From Streptomyces endophytica (GTDB lineage: Bacteria > Actinomycetota > Actinomycetes > Streptomycetales > Streptomycetaceae), in NCBI RefSeq assembly GCF_026153355.1, contig NZ_CP110636.1:3968001-4032000 (forward strand): a stretch of DNA of 64,000 nucleotides, read 5' to 3'. Below are positions 45,889 to 55,621 of the stretch, piece by piece. Both the position numbers and the translations under genes were made by a program. The notes beneath the pieces were generated by a model that saw nothing but the letters and a program-made list of their open reading frames with translations, did not search any database and was not told where the DNA came from. Every line of letters begins with the position of its first letter. Position 1 is the stretch's first letter.

Positions 45889-46593
45889 TCAGCTCACCAC
45901 TCCGGTCATGACGGCGACGGGTACGGAGACGAAGCCCACGGTCAGCACCAGCGCGAGGACGTTGGCGGTGGTCTTCAGGAGGCGGTCACGGGTGCGGCTG
46001 CCCACGCCGAGGCTCTGCGCGGCACTCCAGAAGCCGTGCCGGACGTGCAGGCCGAGCGCCAGCATCGCGACGATGTAGAGGACGTTGCCGTACGAGGTGG
46101 AGAAGGTGCCCACCACGTTCCGGTACGGGTGGCCGGGCCGGAAGCCGGGGTGCACCGTGCCCGTCGTCAGGTCGAGCAGGTGCCAGACGAGGAACAGGCC
46201 GAGGATGATCCCGCCCCAGCGCATGGTGCGCGTGGCGTAGCTGGCCCGGCGCTTCTTGTGCACGTAGTTGGTGGGGCGGGCCTTGATGTCGCGGCGGCTG
46301 AGCTGGTACGCGGACGTGGCGTGGGCGACGACGGCGACCAGGAGCACGACGCGGACCAGCCACAGCGTCCACTCGCGGTGCATGAACGGCTCGCCGACCA
46401 CCCGCAGCCAGTGCGCGTAGTGGTCGAACTCGCCCGGCCCGAAGAAGATCTTCAGGTTCCCGATCATGTGGACGACCAGGTAGAGCAGCATGACCAGCCC
46501 GCTCACGGCCATCACGGTCTTCTTGCCGACGGACGAGTCCCAGAGCCGTTGTGTCATGGACGGCCGTCGGTCCGTCCGTATGCCCAGTGCCAT
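45889..46593 (-). CDS. sdhC: succinate dehydrogenase cytochrome b subunit
   Basis: 234-aa membrane anchor with five hydrophobic segments (TVMAVSGLVMLLYLVVHMIG, LWLVRVVLLVAVVAHATSAY, WGGIILGLFLVWHLLDLTTG, VLYIVAMLALGLHVRHGFWS, VLALVLTVGFVSVPVAVMTG). Histidines in VVHMIG, VVAHAT, VWHLLD and LHVRHG are positioned to bind haem b. The ATG at 46593 (MALGIRTDRRPSMTQRLWDS) is chosen; the frame is open back to 46623. It is the first gene of sdhCAB and divergent from the LysR gene. Confidence 0.93.
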   Translation of the reverse strand: MALGIRTDRRPSMTQRLWDSSVGKKTVMAVSGLVMLLYLVVHMIGNLKIFFGPGEFDHYAHWLRVVGEPFMHREWTLWLVRVVLLVAVVAHATSAYQLSRRDIKARPTNYVHKKRRASYATRTMRWGGIILGLFLVWHLLDLTTGTVHPGFRPGHPYRNVVGTFSTSYGNVLYIVAMLALGLHVRHGFWSAAQSLGVGSRTRDRLLKTTANVLALVLTVGFVSVPVAVMTGVVS

Positions 46594-46652
46594 GGATCCC
46601 GACCGTAAGGAGCGCGCCGTCATCAGTCCAAGACATGCTCCGGCTCATCTCC

Positions 46653-46667
46653 ATAGGCTAAGGCTAT
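46653..46667. promoter_or_regulatory. candidate LysR-type operator between sdhC and lysR
   Basis: ATAG-GCTAAGG-CTAT is an interrupted dyad containing a T-N11-A core, the form bound by LysR-type regulators. It lies in the 94-bp divergent gap, 20 bp before the LysR start and 59 bp before the sdhC start. Confidence 0.5.
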
Positions 46668-46687
46668 CGATGCCTTACATTCCCCTT

Positions 46688-47659
46688 ATGCAGCTGCAGC
46701 AGCTCCGCTACTTCACCGCGGTCGCCGACACCCGCCACTTCACCCGCGCCGCCGAACGCGAACACGTCGCCCAGCCCTCGCTCTCCCAGCAGATCCGGTC
46801 CCTGGAACGGGAGCTGGGCGCCGAGCTCTTCCACCGCGCCCGCGGCCACATCACCCTCACCGACGCCGGCGAGACCCTGCTGCCGCTCGCCCGCCGGATC
46901 CTCGCCGACGCCGAGACCGCCCGCCGCGAGGTCCAGGACGTCGCCCAGCTGCGCCGCGGCCGGCTCCGGCTCGGCGCCCCGCCCAGCCTCTGCGCCAGCC
47001 TCGTCCCCGACGTCCTGAGCGCCTTCCACGCGACCTACCCCGGCGTCGACCTGATCGTCACCGAGAACGGCTCCCAGGACCTGGTGCGCGCCCTGGCCGA
47101 CGGCGCCCTCGACCTCGCCCTGATCATCACCCCGCTGCCCGTCCAGGCCCCCGCCCTGGCCACCTCCGAGCTGCTGCGCGAGGAACTGGTCGTGGTCTCC
47201 GCCCCGGACCGGCCCGCCCCGGTGACCGGCCGGCGCACCCGGATCCACGTCGAGGACCTCCGCGGCCGCCCGCTGGCCATGTTCCGCCGCGGCTACGACC
47301 TGCGGGAATTCACCACCGCGGCATGCCGCACGGCCGGCTTCGAGCCGACCTTCACCGTCGAGGGCGGCGAGATGGACGCGGTCCTCGGGTTCGTCCGCGC
47401 CGGCCTGGGCATCGCCGTCGTGCCCAGCATGGTCGCCGAGCGCTCCGGCCTGCGCATCACGCCCTTCGCCACCCCCGGCATGCACCGCGTCGTCTCCGTC
47501 GCCCACCGCGGCGACGTCTCCCCGTCCCGCGCCGCCCGCGAACTGGAACGCATCCTCAAGGAACACCTGGGCCTCGGGCCGTCCGCCGCCCCGCGCCCGC
47601 GCCCCGGCCCGCCGCGGGGGCCGCGCGGCGCCGTGGCAGGTGATCGCGACCGGCCGTAG
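46688..47659 (+). CDS. LysR-type transcriptional regulator
   Basis: 323 aa. The N-terminal winged helix-turn-helix is MQLQQLRYFTAVADTRHFTR, ERE HVAQPSLSQQIRSLE; the effector domain begins near residue 90 (LRLGAPPSLCASLVPDVLSA) and includes GFVRAGLGIAVVPSMVAE. The last ~25 residues are Pro/Arg-rich. The ATG at 46688 fits the family start; an ATG at 46670 would add six residues but touches the candidate operator. Being divergent from sdhCAB suggests control of respiration genes and of itself. Confidence 0.9.
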   Translation: MQLQQLRYFTAVADTRHFTRAAEREHVAQPSLSQQIRSLERELGAELFHRARGHITLTDAGETLLPLARRILADAETARREVQDVAQLRRGRLRLGAPPSLCASLVPDVLSAFHATYPGVDLIVTENGSQDLVRALADGALDLALIITPLPVQAPALATSELLREELVVVSAPDRPAPVTGRRTRIHVEDLRGRPLAMFRRGYDLREFTTAACRTAGFEPTFTVEGGEMDAVLGFVRAGLGIAVVPSMVAERSGLRITPFATPGMHRVVSVAHRGDVSPSRAARELERILKEHLGLGPSAAPRPRPGPPRGPRGAVAGDRDRP

Positions 47660-47669
47660 GCTGGCCGTT

Positions 47670-48302
47670 ATGTCGACCCATGCGAAGCGTGAACGACTCC
47701 TCCTCGCCGACCTGTTGGAGAGCGCCGGGCCCGAGGCGCCGACGCTCTGTGCGAAGTGGACCACCCGGGACCTGGCCGCGCACGTGGTCGTCCGCGAGCG
47801 CCGCCCCGACGCGGCCGGCGGGCTGCTGGTCAAACCACTGGCGGGCCGGCTGGAGCGGGTGCAGGCGGAATTCGCGGCCAAACCGTACGGCGAGCTGATC
47901 CATCTGATCCGGACCGGCCCGCCCAGGCTGTCGCCGTTCGCGCTCAAGCCGGTCGACGAGGCGTCCAACACCGTCGAGTTCTACGTCCACGCCGAGGACG
48001 TCCGGCGCGCCGGCCCGGAGTGGACCCCGCGCGAGGTGGACCCCGTCTTCGCGGACGCGCTGTGGACCCGGATCGAGCGGATGGCCCGGGTGCTGGGCCG
48101 CAGCTCACCGGTCGGGCTGGTGCTGCGCCGCCCGGACGGGCGCACGGCGGTCGCCCACCGCGGCGCACCGGTCGTCACGGTCGTCGGCGAGCCCGGCGAG
48201 CTGACGATGTTCGCCTTCGGCCGGCAGCGGGTCGCCGATGTGCAGCTGGACGGCGACAAGGAAGCGGTCGACCGGCTGCTGGCGGCGAAGCTCGGCATCT
48301 GA
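47670..48302 (+). CDS. TIGR03085-type (mycothiol maleylpyruvate isomerase-like, DinB fold) protein
   Basis: 210 aa. It opens RERLLLADLLESAGPEAPTL, then CAKWTTRDLAAHVVVRERRP with the conserved W-T-xx-DLAAH pattern of this family, and later NTVEFYVHAEDVRRAGPEW with a conserved His. DinB-fold proteins of this type act with metal and often mycothiol; the substrate is unknown. The ATG at 47670 has TAGGCT eight bases upstream (47657-47662), the geometry of a leaderless -10 promoter. Confidence 0.8.
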   Translation: MSTHAKRERLLLADLLESAGPEAPTLCAKWTTRDLAAHVVVRERRPDAAGGLLVKPLAGRLERVQAEFAAKPYGELIHLIRTGPPRLSPFALKPVDEASNTVEFYVHAEDVRRAGPEWTPREVDPVFADALWTRIERMARVLGRSSPVGLVLRRPDGRTAVAHRGAPVVTVVGEPGELTMFAFGRQRVADVQLDGDKEAVDRLLAAKLGI

Positions 48303-48342
48303 CCGGCGGCTGCGGGCCCCCGGCCCGGGGCGCTGTGCGCCC

Positions 48343-48492
48343 TCAGCGGTGCAGCAGCACCAGCACGACCACCACCGCCACCACCACCGCCGCCGCGAAC
48401 ACCGCCCCCAGCACCCGCGCCGCCACCCGCGCGGCCCGGTCCGGCTCCGGCGGCGGGGGCGGTGGTACGGGCGGCGGCGGTTGCGGGGGCAT
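48343..48492 (-). CDS. small proline-rich membrane protein, 49 aa
   Basis: MPPQPPPPVPPPPPPEPD followed by an Arg-containing stretch and one strongly hydrophobic helix (VLGAVFAAAVVVAVVVVLVL) ending LHR. It is antisense to neither flanking gene, lying between the gene at 47670 and hisI on the opposite strand. No convincing ribosome site is seen, so it could be non-coding; tail-anchored small proteins of this shape are common in Streptomyces. Confidence 0.5.
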   Translation of the reverse strand: MPPQPPPPVPPPPPPEPDRAARVAARVLGAVFAAAVVVAVVVVLVLLHR

Positions 48493-48531
48493 ATCTGCAG
48501 GATGACAGGGTCCGCACGGCACAATGGAGCC

Positions 48532-48918
48532 ATGAGCAGCAGCCGCACGCCCCTCGCCGACTCCGCACTGGACCCCGCGATCGCCGCCCGCCTCAAGCGC
48601 GGCAACGACGGCCTGGTGCCCGCCATCGCCCAGCAGTACGACACCGGTGAGGTGCTGATGATGGGCTGGATGGACGACGAGGCGCTGCACCGCACGCTGA
48701 CCAGCGGACGCTGCACGTACTGGTCCCGCAGCCGCCAGGAGTACTGGGTCAAGGGCGACACCTCCGGCCACGTCCAGTACGTCAAGTCGGTCGCCCTGGA
48801 CTGCGACGCGGACACCCTCCTGGTGAAGGTCGACCAGGTCGGCGCCGCCTGCCACACCGGCGCCCGCACCTGCTTCGACGCCGATGTGCTGACGACCGGG
48901 GACCCCCGGGACCAGTAG
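48532..48918 (+). CDS. hisI: phosphoribosyl-AMP cyclohydrolase
   Basis: 128-aa zinc and magnesium enzyme of the third histidine step, without fused HisE. Blocks are GLVPAIAQQYDTGEVLMMGW, YWSRSRQEYWVKGDTSGHVQ, ALDCDADTLLVKVDQVG and AACHTGARTCF, carrying the metal Cys/His ligands and acidic residues. It is away from the main his operon and directly before trpE (11-bp gap), a linkage found in other streptomycetes. The ATG at 48532 starts MSSSRTPLADSALD. Confidence 0.95.
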   Translation: MSSSRTPLADSALDPAIAARLKRGNDGLVPAIAQQYDTGEVLMMGWMDDEALHRTLTSGRCTYWSRSRQEYWVKGDTSGHVQYVKSVALDCDADTLLVKVDQVGAACHTGARTCFDADVLTTGDPRDQ

Positions 48919-48929
48919 GCTCCGCTGCC

Positions 48930-50465
48930 ATGACCACGGGAACCACCGGCACCGCCCATCCGGACCTCGACACCTTCCGCACGCTCGCCAAGGACCGGCG
49001 GGTCATCCCCGTCACCCGGCGCCTGCTCGCGGACGGCGACACACCGGTCGGGCTGTACCGAAAACTCGCCGCCGAGCGCCCCGGCACCTTCCTGCTGGAA
49101 TCCGCCGAGAACGGCCGCACGTGGTCGCGCTACTCCTTCGTCGGCGTCCGCAGCGCCGCCACCCTCACCACGCACGACGGCCGGGCGCACTGGCTCGGCA
49201 CCCCGCCGGTCGGCGTGCCCACCGACGGCGACCCGCTGGCCGCCCTGCGCGCCACCGTCGAGGCGCTGCACACCCCGCGCGACCTCATCGAGGGCGCGGG
49301 ACTGCCGCCCTTCACCGGCGGCATGGTGGGCTACCTCGGCTACGACGTCGTGCGCCGCCTGGAGAAGATCGGCGACAGTACCGCCGACGACCTCCGGCTG
49401 CCCGAGCTGACCATGCTGCTCACCTCCGACCTGGCCGTCCTCGACCACTGGAACGGCACGGTCCTGCTGATCGCCAACGCGATCAACCACAACGACCTCG
49501 ACACCGGCATCGACGAGGCGTACGCCGACGCGGTGGCCCGCCTGGACACCATGGCCGACGACCTCGCCCGGCCCGCGCCGCCCAGCGCCGCCGCGCTGCC
49601 GCCGTCCGAGGTCCCCGCGTACACCGCCGAATGGGGCGGCCCCGCCTACCAGGACGCCGTCGAGGACATCAAGGAGCGCATCCGGGCCGGCGAGGCCTTC
49701 CAGGTGGTGCCCTCCCAGCGCTTCGAAACCCCTTGCACGGCAAGCGCGTTGGACGTCTACCGCGTGCTGCGGGCCACCAACCCCAGCCCGTACATGTACC
49801 TCTTCCGCTTCGAGGCCGCCGACGGCAGCGCGTTCGACGTGGTGGGCTCCAGCCCCGAGGCGCTGGTGAAGGTCGAGGGCGGCCGGGCCATGGTCCACCC
49901 CATCGCCGGCACCCGCCCGCGCGGGGCGTCCGTCCAGGAGGACCAGGCGCTCGCCGACGAGCTGCTGGCCGACCCCAAGGAGCGCGCCGAGCACCTGATG
50001 CTGGTCGACCTGGGCCGCAACGACCTCGGCCGGGTCTGCGCACCGGGCAGCGTCGAGGTCGTCGACTTCATGTCCATCGAGCGCTACAGCCACGTGATGC
50101 ACATCGTCTCGACGGTCACCGGCGAGGTCGCCGAGGGCCGCACCGCCTTCGACGTGCTCACCGCCTGCTTCCCGGCCGGCACCCTGTCCGGCGCGCCCAA
50201 GCCGCGCGCCATGCAGATCATCGAGGAGCTGGAGCCGACCAAGCGCGGCCTGTACGGCGGCTGCGTGGGCTACCTCGACTTCGCCGGCGACTCCGACACC
50301 GCCATCGCGATCCGCACGGCGCTGCTGCGGGACGGCACCGCCTACGTCCAGGCGGGCGCCGGCGTGGTCGCCGACTCCGACCCGGTGGCCGAGGACACCG
50401 AGTGCCGCAACAAGGCGGCGGCGGTGCTCCGCGCCGTGCACACCGCCAACCACCTGGGCCGCTAG
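48930..50465 (+). CDS. trpE: anthranilate synthase component I
   Basis: 511-aa chorismate-utilising enzyme that makes anthranilate with a glutaminase subunit not encoded here. The tryptophan feedback motif is FLLESAENGRTWSRYSFVG. The catalytic C-terminal domain has AGEAFQVVPSQRFETP, GTRPRGASVQEDQALADELL, VDLGRNDLGRVC and FPAGTLSGAPKPRAMQIIEE. The ATG at 48930 lies 11 bp after hisI; TAGGCT at 48916-48921 could be a leaderless -10 element. No leader peptide with Trp codons was found upstream. Confidence 0.96.
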   Translation: MTTGTTGTAHPDLDTFRTLAKDRRVIPVTRRLLADGDTPVGLYRKLAAERPGTFLLESAENGRTWSRYSFVGVRSAATLTTHDGRAHWLGTPPVGVPTDGDPLAALRATVEALHTPRDLIEGAGLPPFTGGMVGYLGYDVVRRLEKIGDSTADDLRLPELTMLLTSDLAVLDHWNGTVLLIANAINHNDLDTGIDEAYADAVARLDTMADDLARPAPPSAAALPPSEVPAYTAEWGGPAYQDAVEDIKERIRAGEAFQVVPSQRFETPCTASALDVYRVLRATNPSPYMYLFRFEAADGSAFDVVGSSPEALVKVEGGRAMVHPIAGTRPRGASVQEDQALADELLADPKERAEHLMLVDLGRNDLGRVCAPGSVEVVDFMSIERYSHVMHIVSTVTGEVAEGRTAFDVLTACFPAGTLSGAPKPRAMQIIEELEPTKRGLYGGCVGYLDFAGDSDTAIAIRTALLRDGTAYVQAGAGVVADSDPVAEDTECRNKAAAVLRAVHTANHLGR

Positions 50466-50490
50466 CCCACCGCCCGCCCACTACCACCCC

Positions 50491-50520
50491 CGCGCACCGG
50501 CCCCCTGCGGCCGGTGCGCG
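50491..50520 (+). terminator. hairpin after trpE
   Basis: A perfect 12-bp stem (50491-50502 with 50509-50520, 6-nt loop) lies just before the next gene. It may terminate or attenuate transcription from trpE. Confidence 0.6.
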
Positions 50521-50532
50521 ATAGTGGTACGC

Positions 50533-51249
50533 GTGAGTGCCGCACCGCAGACCCCCGCCGCCACCGAGCCCCCGGACGCCGCCGAGTCCCCGGACACCGC
50601 GCCTTCGGACGAGACCGCGCCCCCGGCCGGCACCCCGTCCGGTCCGGCCCGGGCCGCCGGCGGCGCCCGGCGCAGCCTCGCGCTCGCGCTGCTGACCGGC
50701 GCGGCCGGCGCCGGCCTGGCCCTGCTGGCCTCCGGCCGCACCTGGGCCCGCGGCTCCGCGGTGCTGGCCCAGGGCGAGCTGCCGCGCACGGTCACCGGCG
50801 CCGACGTCACCGGCGTGCCCGGCGCACTGGCCGTGGTCGGCCTGGCCGCGCTGGTCGCCGTCTTCGCGGTCCGCCGGGCCGGCCGCATCGCGGTCGCCAC
50901 ACTGCTCGCGCTCAGCGGCACCGGCATCGTCGTCGCCGCCGTGCTCGGCAACTCCGACACCTCCGCACTCCGCGAGAAGGCGGCCACCGCCGTCGGCCTG
51001 ACCGGCGCCGATGTGCATCACGTCACGCACACCGGCTGGCCCTGGGTGGCCGCGGCCGGCGGTCTGCTGCTGCTCGTCGCCGGCGTCCTGGCGCTGCTGT
51101 TCGGGCGCCGCTGGCCTGCGATGTCGGGCCGGTACGAGCGCACGCCCGGCGGCGCCCGCGGCCCGCGCCGCGCCCCGGCGGCCCCGGACCTGGACCGCCC
51201 GGAGGAGATCTGGAAGTCCCTGGACCGCGGCGAGGACCCCACCCGGTAA
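50533..51249 (+). CDS. Trp biosynthesis-associated membrane protein (TIGR02234 type)
   Basis: 238 aa. A Pro/Ala-rich N-terminus (~1-40) precedes four hydrophobic segments (LALALLTGAAGAGLALLASG, VPGALAVVGLAALVAVFAV, IAVATLLALSGTGIVVAAVL, WVAAAGGLLLLVAGVLALLF); the tail contains GRRWPAMSGRYER and PDLDRPEEIWKSLDRGEDPT, a layout typical of this actinobacterial family. The start is the GTG at 50533 (MSAAPQTPAATEP) or one at 50524. The function is unproven; the name reflects its constant position beside trp genes. Confidence 0.82.
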   Translation: MSAAPQTPAATEPPDAAESPDTAPSDETAPPAGTPSGPARAAGGARRSLALALLTGAAGAGLALLASGRTWARGSAVLAQGELPRTVTGADVTGVPGALAVVGLAALVAVFAVRRAGRIAVATLLALSGTGIVVAAVLGNSDTSALREKAATAVGLTGADVHHVTHTGWPWVAAAGGLLLLVAGVLALLFGRRWPAMSGRYERTPGGARGPRRAPAAPDLDRPEEIWKSLDRGEDPTR

Positions 51250-51334
51250 AGGGGCCCCTTCCGGCATCGGTGACAATGGACGCCGAGGATCACCGCGCCC
51301 GGACCCCGGCGCGATAGAGCAACGAGGAGCACTC

Positions 51335-51577
51335 ATGTCGAGCAGTGGCCACGGACACACCCCCGCAGCCTGGACGGGCGTCATCATCTCGTTCATCGGC
51401 TTCTGTGTCGCCGGAGCCTTCATCGTGCTGGGGAGCGTGCCCGGCTTCTGGGCCGGCATGGTGCTCATCGGCGCCGGCGCCGTGGTGGGCGGTCTGATGC
51501 GCGCGGCCGGCCTGGGCCAGGAGCCCAAGGGCGCGGCGAAGGCCCGCACCCCCCAGGCGCAGCCGCAGGAGGGCTGA
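51335..51577 (+). CDS. HGxxPAAW family small membrane protein
   Basis: 80 aa. It carries the HGHTPAAW signature after the start, two hydrophobic segments (VIISFIGFCVAGAFIVLG and FWAGMVLIGAGAVVGGLMRA) and a Gln/Pro-rich tail. The ATG at 51335 follows aacgaggagcactc. The family is found in actinomycete trp regions; its role is unknown. Confidence 0.88.
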   Translation: MSSSGHGHTPAAWTGVIISFIGFCVAGAFIVLGSVPGFWAGMVLIGAGAVVGGLMRAAGLGQEPKGAAKARTPQAQPQEG

Positions 51578-51735
51578 GCCGCCCCGCACCGGGTGATCCT
51601 CCGGACCGCCCTGCCCCCGAAGGCGCCGCTTCCCGGCCCGTACGCACCCCGCGGGTGCCGTACCCGCCGTCCGTGTCCACTCCGTACGGCGGCCGAGAAG
51701 CTGCGCCTTCGCGCGTATCCGCGCACAATCGGCAC

Positions 51736-52194
51736 GTGAGCGATCGTGCGGCCGGTGCCCGGCCCCCAGCTCCGCCGGCAGCCCCGCCGGCGGCCGGACT
51801 GCCCCGCCGCCTCCGGGCCCCGCTGGGCACGCTGACCGCCGCCCTCGCGGCCTTCGGCTACGTCGGCGCCGTCGACCCCAATCAGCCCGGCCACTACCCC
51901 GTGTGCCCGCTGCGGCACCTCACCGGTGTCCTCTGCCCGGCCTGCGGTGGGCTCCGCAGTGCCCACGCCCTCGCGCACGCGGACCTGGCCACCGCCCTGG
52001 CCGCCAACGCCCTCCTGGTGGCCGCCTGCGCCGCCGGCGCGGCCTTCTGGGCGGTCTGGGCCGGCCGGGCGGCCCGCGGGCTCCGCACGGCCGGACCGCG
52101 GCCGCGCGCCGTGCACTGGTGGGCGCTGGGCGGCCTGCTGCTGGTCTTCACGACCGTCCGCAATCTCCCCTTCGGCAGTGGTCTGGCGCCATGA
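51736..52194 (+). CDS. DUF2752 family membrane protein
   Basis: 152 aa with a proline-rich N-terminus and three hydrophobic segments. The diagnostic block is TGVLCPACGGLRSAHALAHA with a CPxCG pair, followed by ALLVAACAAGAAFWAVWAG and HWWALGGLLLVFTTVRNL. The GTG at 51736 (MSDRAAGARPPAPP) is preferred to a longer frame from 51655. The Cys pair could bind metal or take part in redox reactions; nothing else indicates function. Confidence 0.82.
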   Translation: MSDRAAGARPPAPPAAPPAAGLPRRLRAPLGTLTAALAAFGYVGAVDPNQPGHYPVCPLRHLTGVLCPACGGLRSAHALAHADLATALAANALLVAACAAGAAFWAVWAGRAARGLRTAGPRPRAVHWWALGGLLLVFTTVRNLPFGSGLAP

Positions 52195-52345
52195 GCCGCC
52201 GGCGCGCAGGTGTCCAGCTTGTGGGACCACGGTCAACCGGATGCGGGACCTGCATCCCGTGGCGGATACCATCGGAGAGCCGGATGGGGCAGTGCGTCCC
52301 ACGGGCCACTGTCCACCTCCCCCGCTCAAGAAGGAGGCCGCTCGC

Positions 52346-53155
52346 GTGAGTGTGCTCGACGAGATCATCGACGGGGTCCGCGCCGACCTGGCCGAGCGGC
52401 AGGCGCGCACCTCCCTCGACGAGCTCAAGGAGCGGGCCCGCAAGGCACGCCCCGCGATGGACGGTGTCGCGGCACTCAAGGGCGAGAGCGTCACGGTCAT
52501 CTGCGAGGTCAAGCGCTCCAGCCCCTCCAAGGGCGCGCTGGCCGCGATCGCCGACCCGGCCGGCCTGGCCGCGGACTACGAGGCCGGCGGCGCCGCGGTG
52601 ATCTCCGTGCTGACCGAACAGCGCAAGTTCGGCGGTTCGCTGGCCGATCTGGAGGCCGTCCGGGCCCGGGTCGACATCCCCGTGCTGCGCAAGGACTTCA
52701 TCGTCACCGCCTACCAGCTGTGGGAGGCCCGCGCCTACGGTGCCGACCTCGCCCTGCTGATCGTCTCCGCGCTGGAGCAGGAGGCGCTGGTCTCGCTGAT
52801 CGAGCGGGCCGAGTCGATCGGGCTGACGCCGCTGGTCGAGGTGCACGACGAGGAAGAGGTCGCCCGCGCGGTGGACGCTGGCGCCCGGATCATCGGCGTC
52901 AACGCCCGCAACCTCAAGACGCTGGAGGTCGACCGCGGCAACTTCGCCCGGGTCGCCCCCGAGATCCCGGACCACATCGTCAAGATCGCCGAGTCCGGTG
53001 TCCGCGGACCGCACGACCTGATCGCGTACGCCAACGACGGCGCGGACGCGGTCCTGGTCGGCGAGTCGCTGGTCACCGGCAAGGACCCGAAGACCGCGGT
53101 GGCCGACCTGGTCGCCGCCGGTTCCCACCCGGCGATCCGCCACGGACGGGCCTGA
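52346..53155 (+). CDS. trpC: indole-3-glycerol phosphate synthase
   Basis: 269-aa TIM-barrel enzyme of tryptophan synthesis, not fused to a TrpF domain. Motifs are VICEVKRSSPSKGALAAIAD with the catalytic Lys, ISVLTEQRKFGGSLADLEAV, PVLRKDFIVTAYQLWEARAY, IIGVNARNLKTLEVD and IAESGVRGPHDLIAY. The GTG at 52346 has a strong aaggagg site. A 52-codon frame starting at the preceding stop ends on this start codon (see findings). Confidence 0.97.
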   Translation: MSVLDEIIDGVRADLAERQARTSLDELKERARKARPAMDGVAALKGESVTVICEVKRSSPSKGALAAIADPAGLAADYEAGGAAVISVLTEQRKFGGSLADLEAVRARVDIPVLRKDFIVTAYQLWEARAYGADLALLIVSALEQEALVSLIERAESIGLTPLVEVHDEEEVARAVDAGARIIGVNARNLKTLEVDRGNFARVAPEIPDHIVKIAESGVRGPHDLIAYANDGADAVLVGESLVTGKDPKTAVADLVAAGSHPAIRHGRA

Positions 53156-53173
53156 CGGCCCCGGACACCCCAG

Positions 53174-53410
53174 ATGACCGCCACCGCCTTCCGCATCCGC
53201 CGCCCCGGCCCGGGCCACCGCTCCGGGCCGGCGGTGCTGCTCGCCGCTGCCGCCGGCGACGGCCGGCATGCGGGACTGGGCCGTGGCTGCCGGCCGCGCG
53301 GCTGCCGCGCGCCGGCCCGCCGGGTCCGCGGACGGCGGGTGCGCTACCACATCGGCTCGGAGCCGGGACAGATCAACGGGCGCCGATGGCGCAGCGCCGC
53401 CGCACGCTGA
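53174..53410 (+). CDS. trpM: TrpM-like small protein between trpC and trpB
   Basis: Up to 78 aa, very Arg-rich, with two Cys in GCRPRGCRAPARRVRGRRVR followed by YHIGSEPGQINGRRWR. From memory this resembles TrpM of S. coelicolor, a 63-aa protein in the same place reported to affect tryptophan synthesis and development. The start is uncertain: ATG at 53174 is listed, but a GTG at 53234 would give 58 aa, nearer to the known size. It has no homology to enzymes. Confidence 0.7.
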   Translation: MTATAFRIRRPGPGHRSGPAVLLAAAAGDGRHAGLGRGCRPRGCRAPARRVRGRRVRYHIGSEPGQINGRRWRSAAAR

Positions 53411-53522
53411 TCCGGGGACGGACGTCCGTCCCCGGTACCGGCCTGCGCGGCAGCCTCTCCCGTAGCGTGATGTCCGAAATCCGATAGTGCGGGGCGTACG
53501 CCCCGATCGAGGAGCGCGTTTC

Positions 53523-54802
<1,280 letters not shown>

Positions 54803-54803
<1 letters not shown>

Positions 54804-55621
54804 TGGCAGGCAACATCGAACTGCTCGATTCCGTACTGGCCCAGGCCAAGGCGGAGAACCGCGCCGCGCTCGTCGGCTACCTCCCGGCCGGGTTCCCGAC
54901 CGTCGACGGCGGTATCCGCGCGATGACCGAGATGCTGGACGGCGGCTGCGACATCGTCGAGGTCGGCCTGCCGCACAGCGACCCGGTCCTGGACGGCCCG
55001 GTCATCCAGACCGCCGACGACATCGCACTGCGCGGCGGCATCAAGATCGTCGACGTCATCCGCACGGTCCGCGACGTACACGCCGCCACCGGCGCACCGG
55101 TGCTGTGCATGACGTACTGGAACCCCGTCGACGCCTACGGTGTCGAGCGGTTCGCCGCCGACCTGGCCGAGGCCGGCGGCGCCGGCTGCATCCTGCCGGA
55201 CCTCCCCGTCGAGGAGTCCGAGGTGTGGCGCAAGGCCGCCGAGCAGCACGGCCTGGCCACCGTCTTCGTGGTCGCGCCGAGCAGCCGGGACGAGCGGCTC
55301 GCCAAGATCACCGCGGCCGGCAGCGGCTTCGTCTACGCCGCCTCGCTGATGGGCGTCACCGGCACCCGCGAGTCCGTCGGCCGGGAGGCCCAGGAGCTCG
55401 TGGTGCGCACCCGCGCCACCACCGAGCTGCCGGTCTGTGTCGGGCTGGGCGTCTCCAACGCCACCCAGGCCGCCGAGGTGGCCCAGTTCGCGGACGGGGT
55501 GATCGTCGGCTCGGCGTTCGTCAAGCGGCTGCTGGAGGCCGACGGCGACGAACCGGCCGGTCTCGCCGGGGTGCGCGCCCTGGCGGGCGACCTGGCCGAG
55601 GGCGTACGCAAGCGCTCCTGA
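54803..55621 (+). CDS. trpA: tryptophan synthase alpha chain
   Basis: 272-aa TIM-barrel lyase that releases indole from indole-3-glycerol phosphate. The catalytic Glu lies in CDIVEVGLPHSDPVLDGPVI and the second acidic residue in the following helix; GYLPAGFPTVDGG starts the barrel and ASLMGVTGTRESVG and LGVSNATQAAEVAQFADGV bind phosphate. The ATG at 54803 shares its A with the trpB stop; a GTG at 54800 is the alternative. A tandem repeat array begins at its stop. Confidence 0.96.

Noticed and set aside
48889..48930. Tryptophan attenuator leader before trpE
   Set aside because: Only 11 bp separate hisI and trpE, and no short frame with adjacent Trp codons and a terminator hairpin is present.
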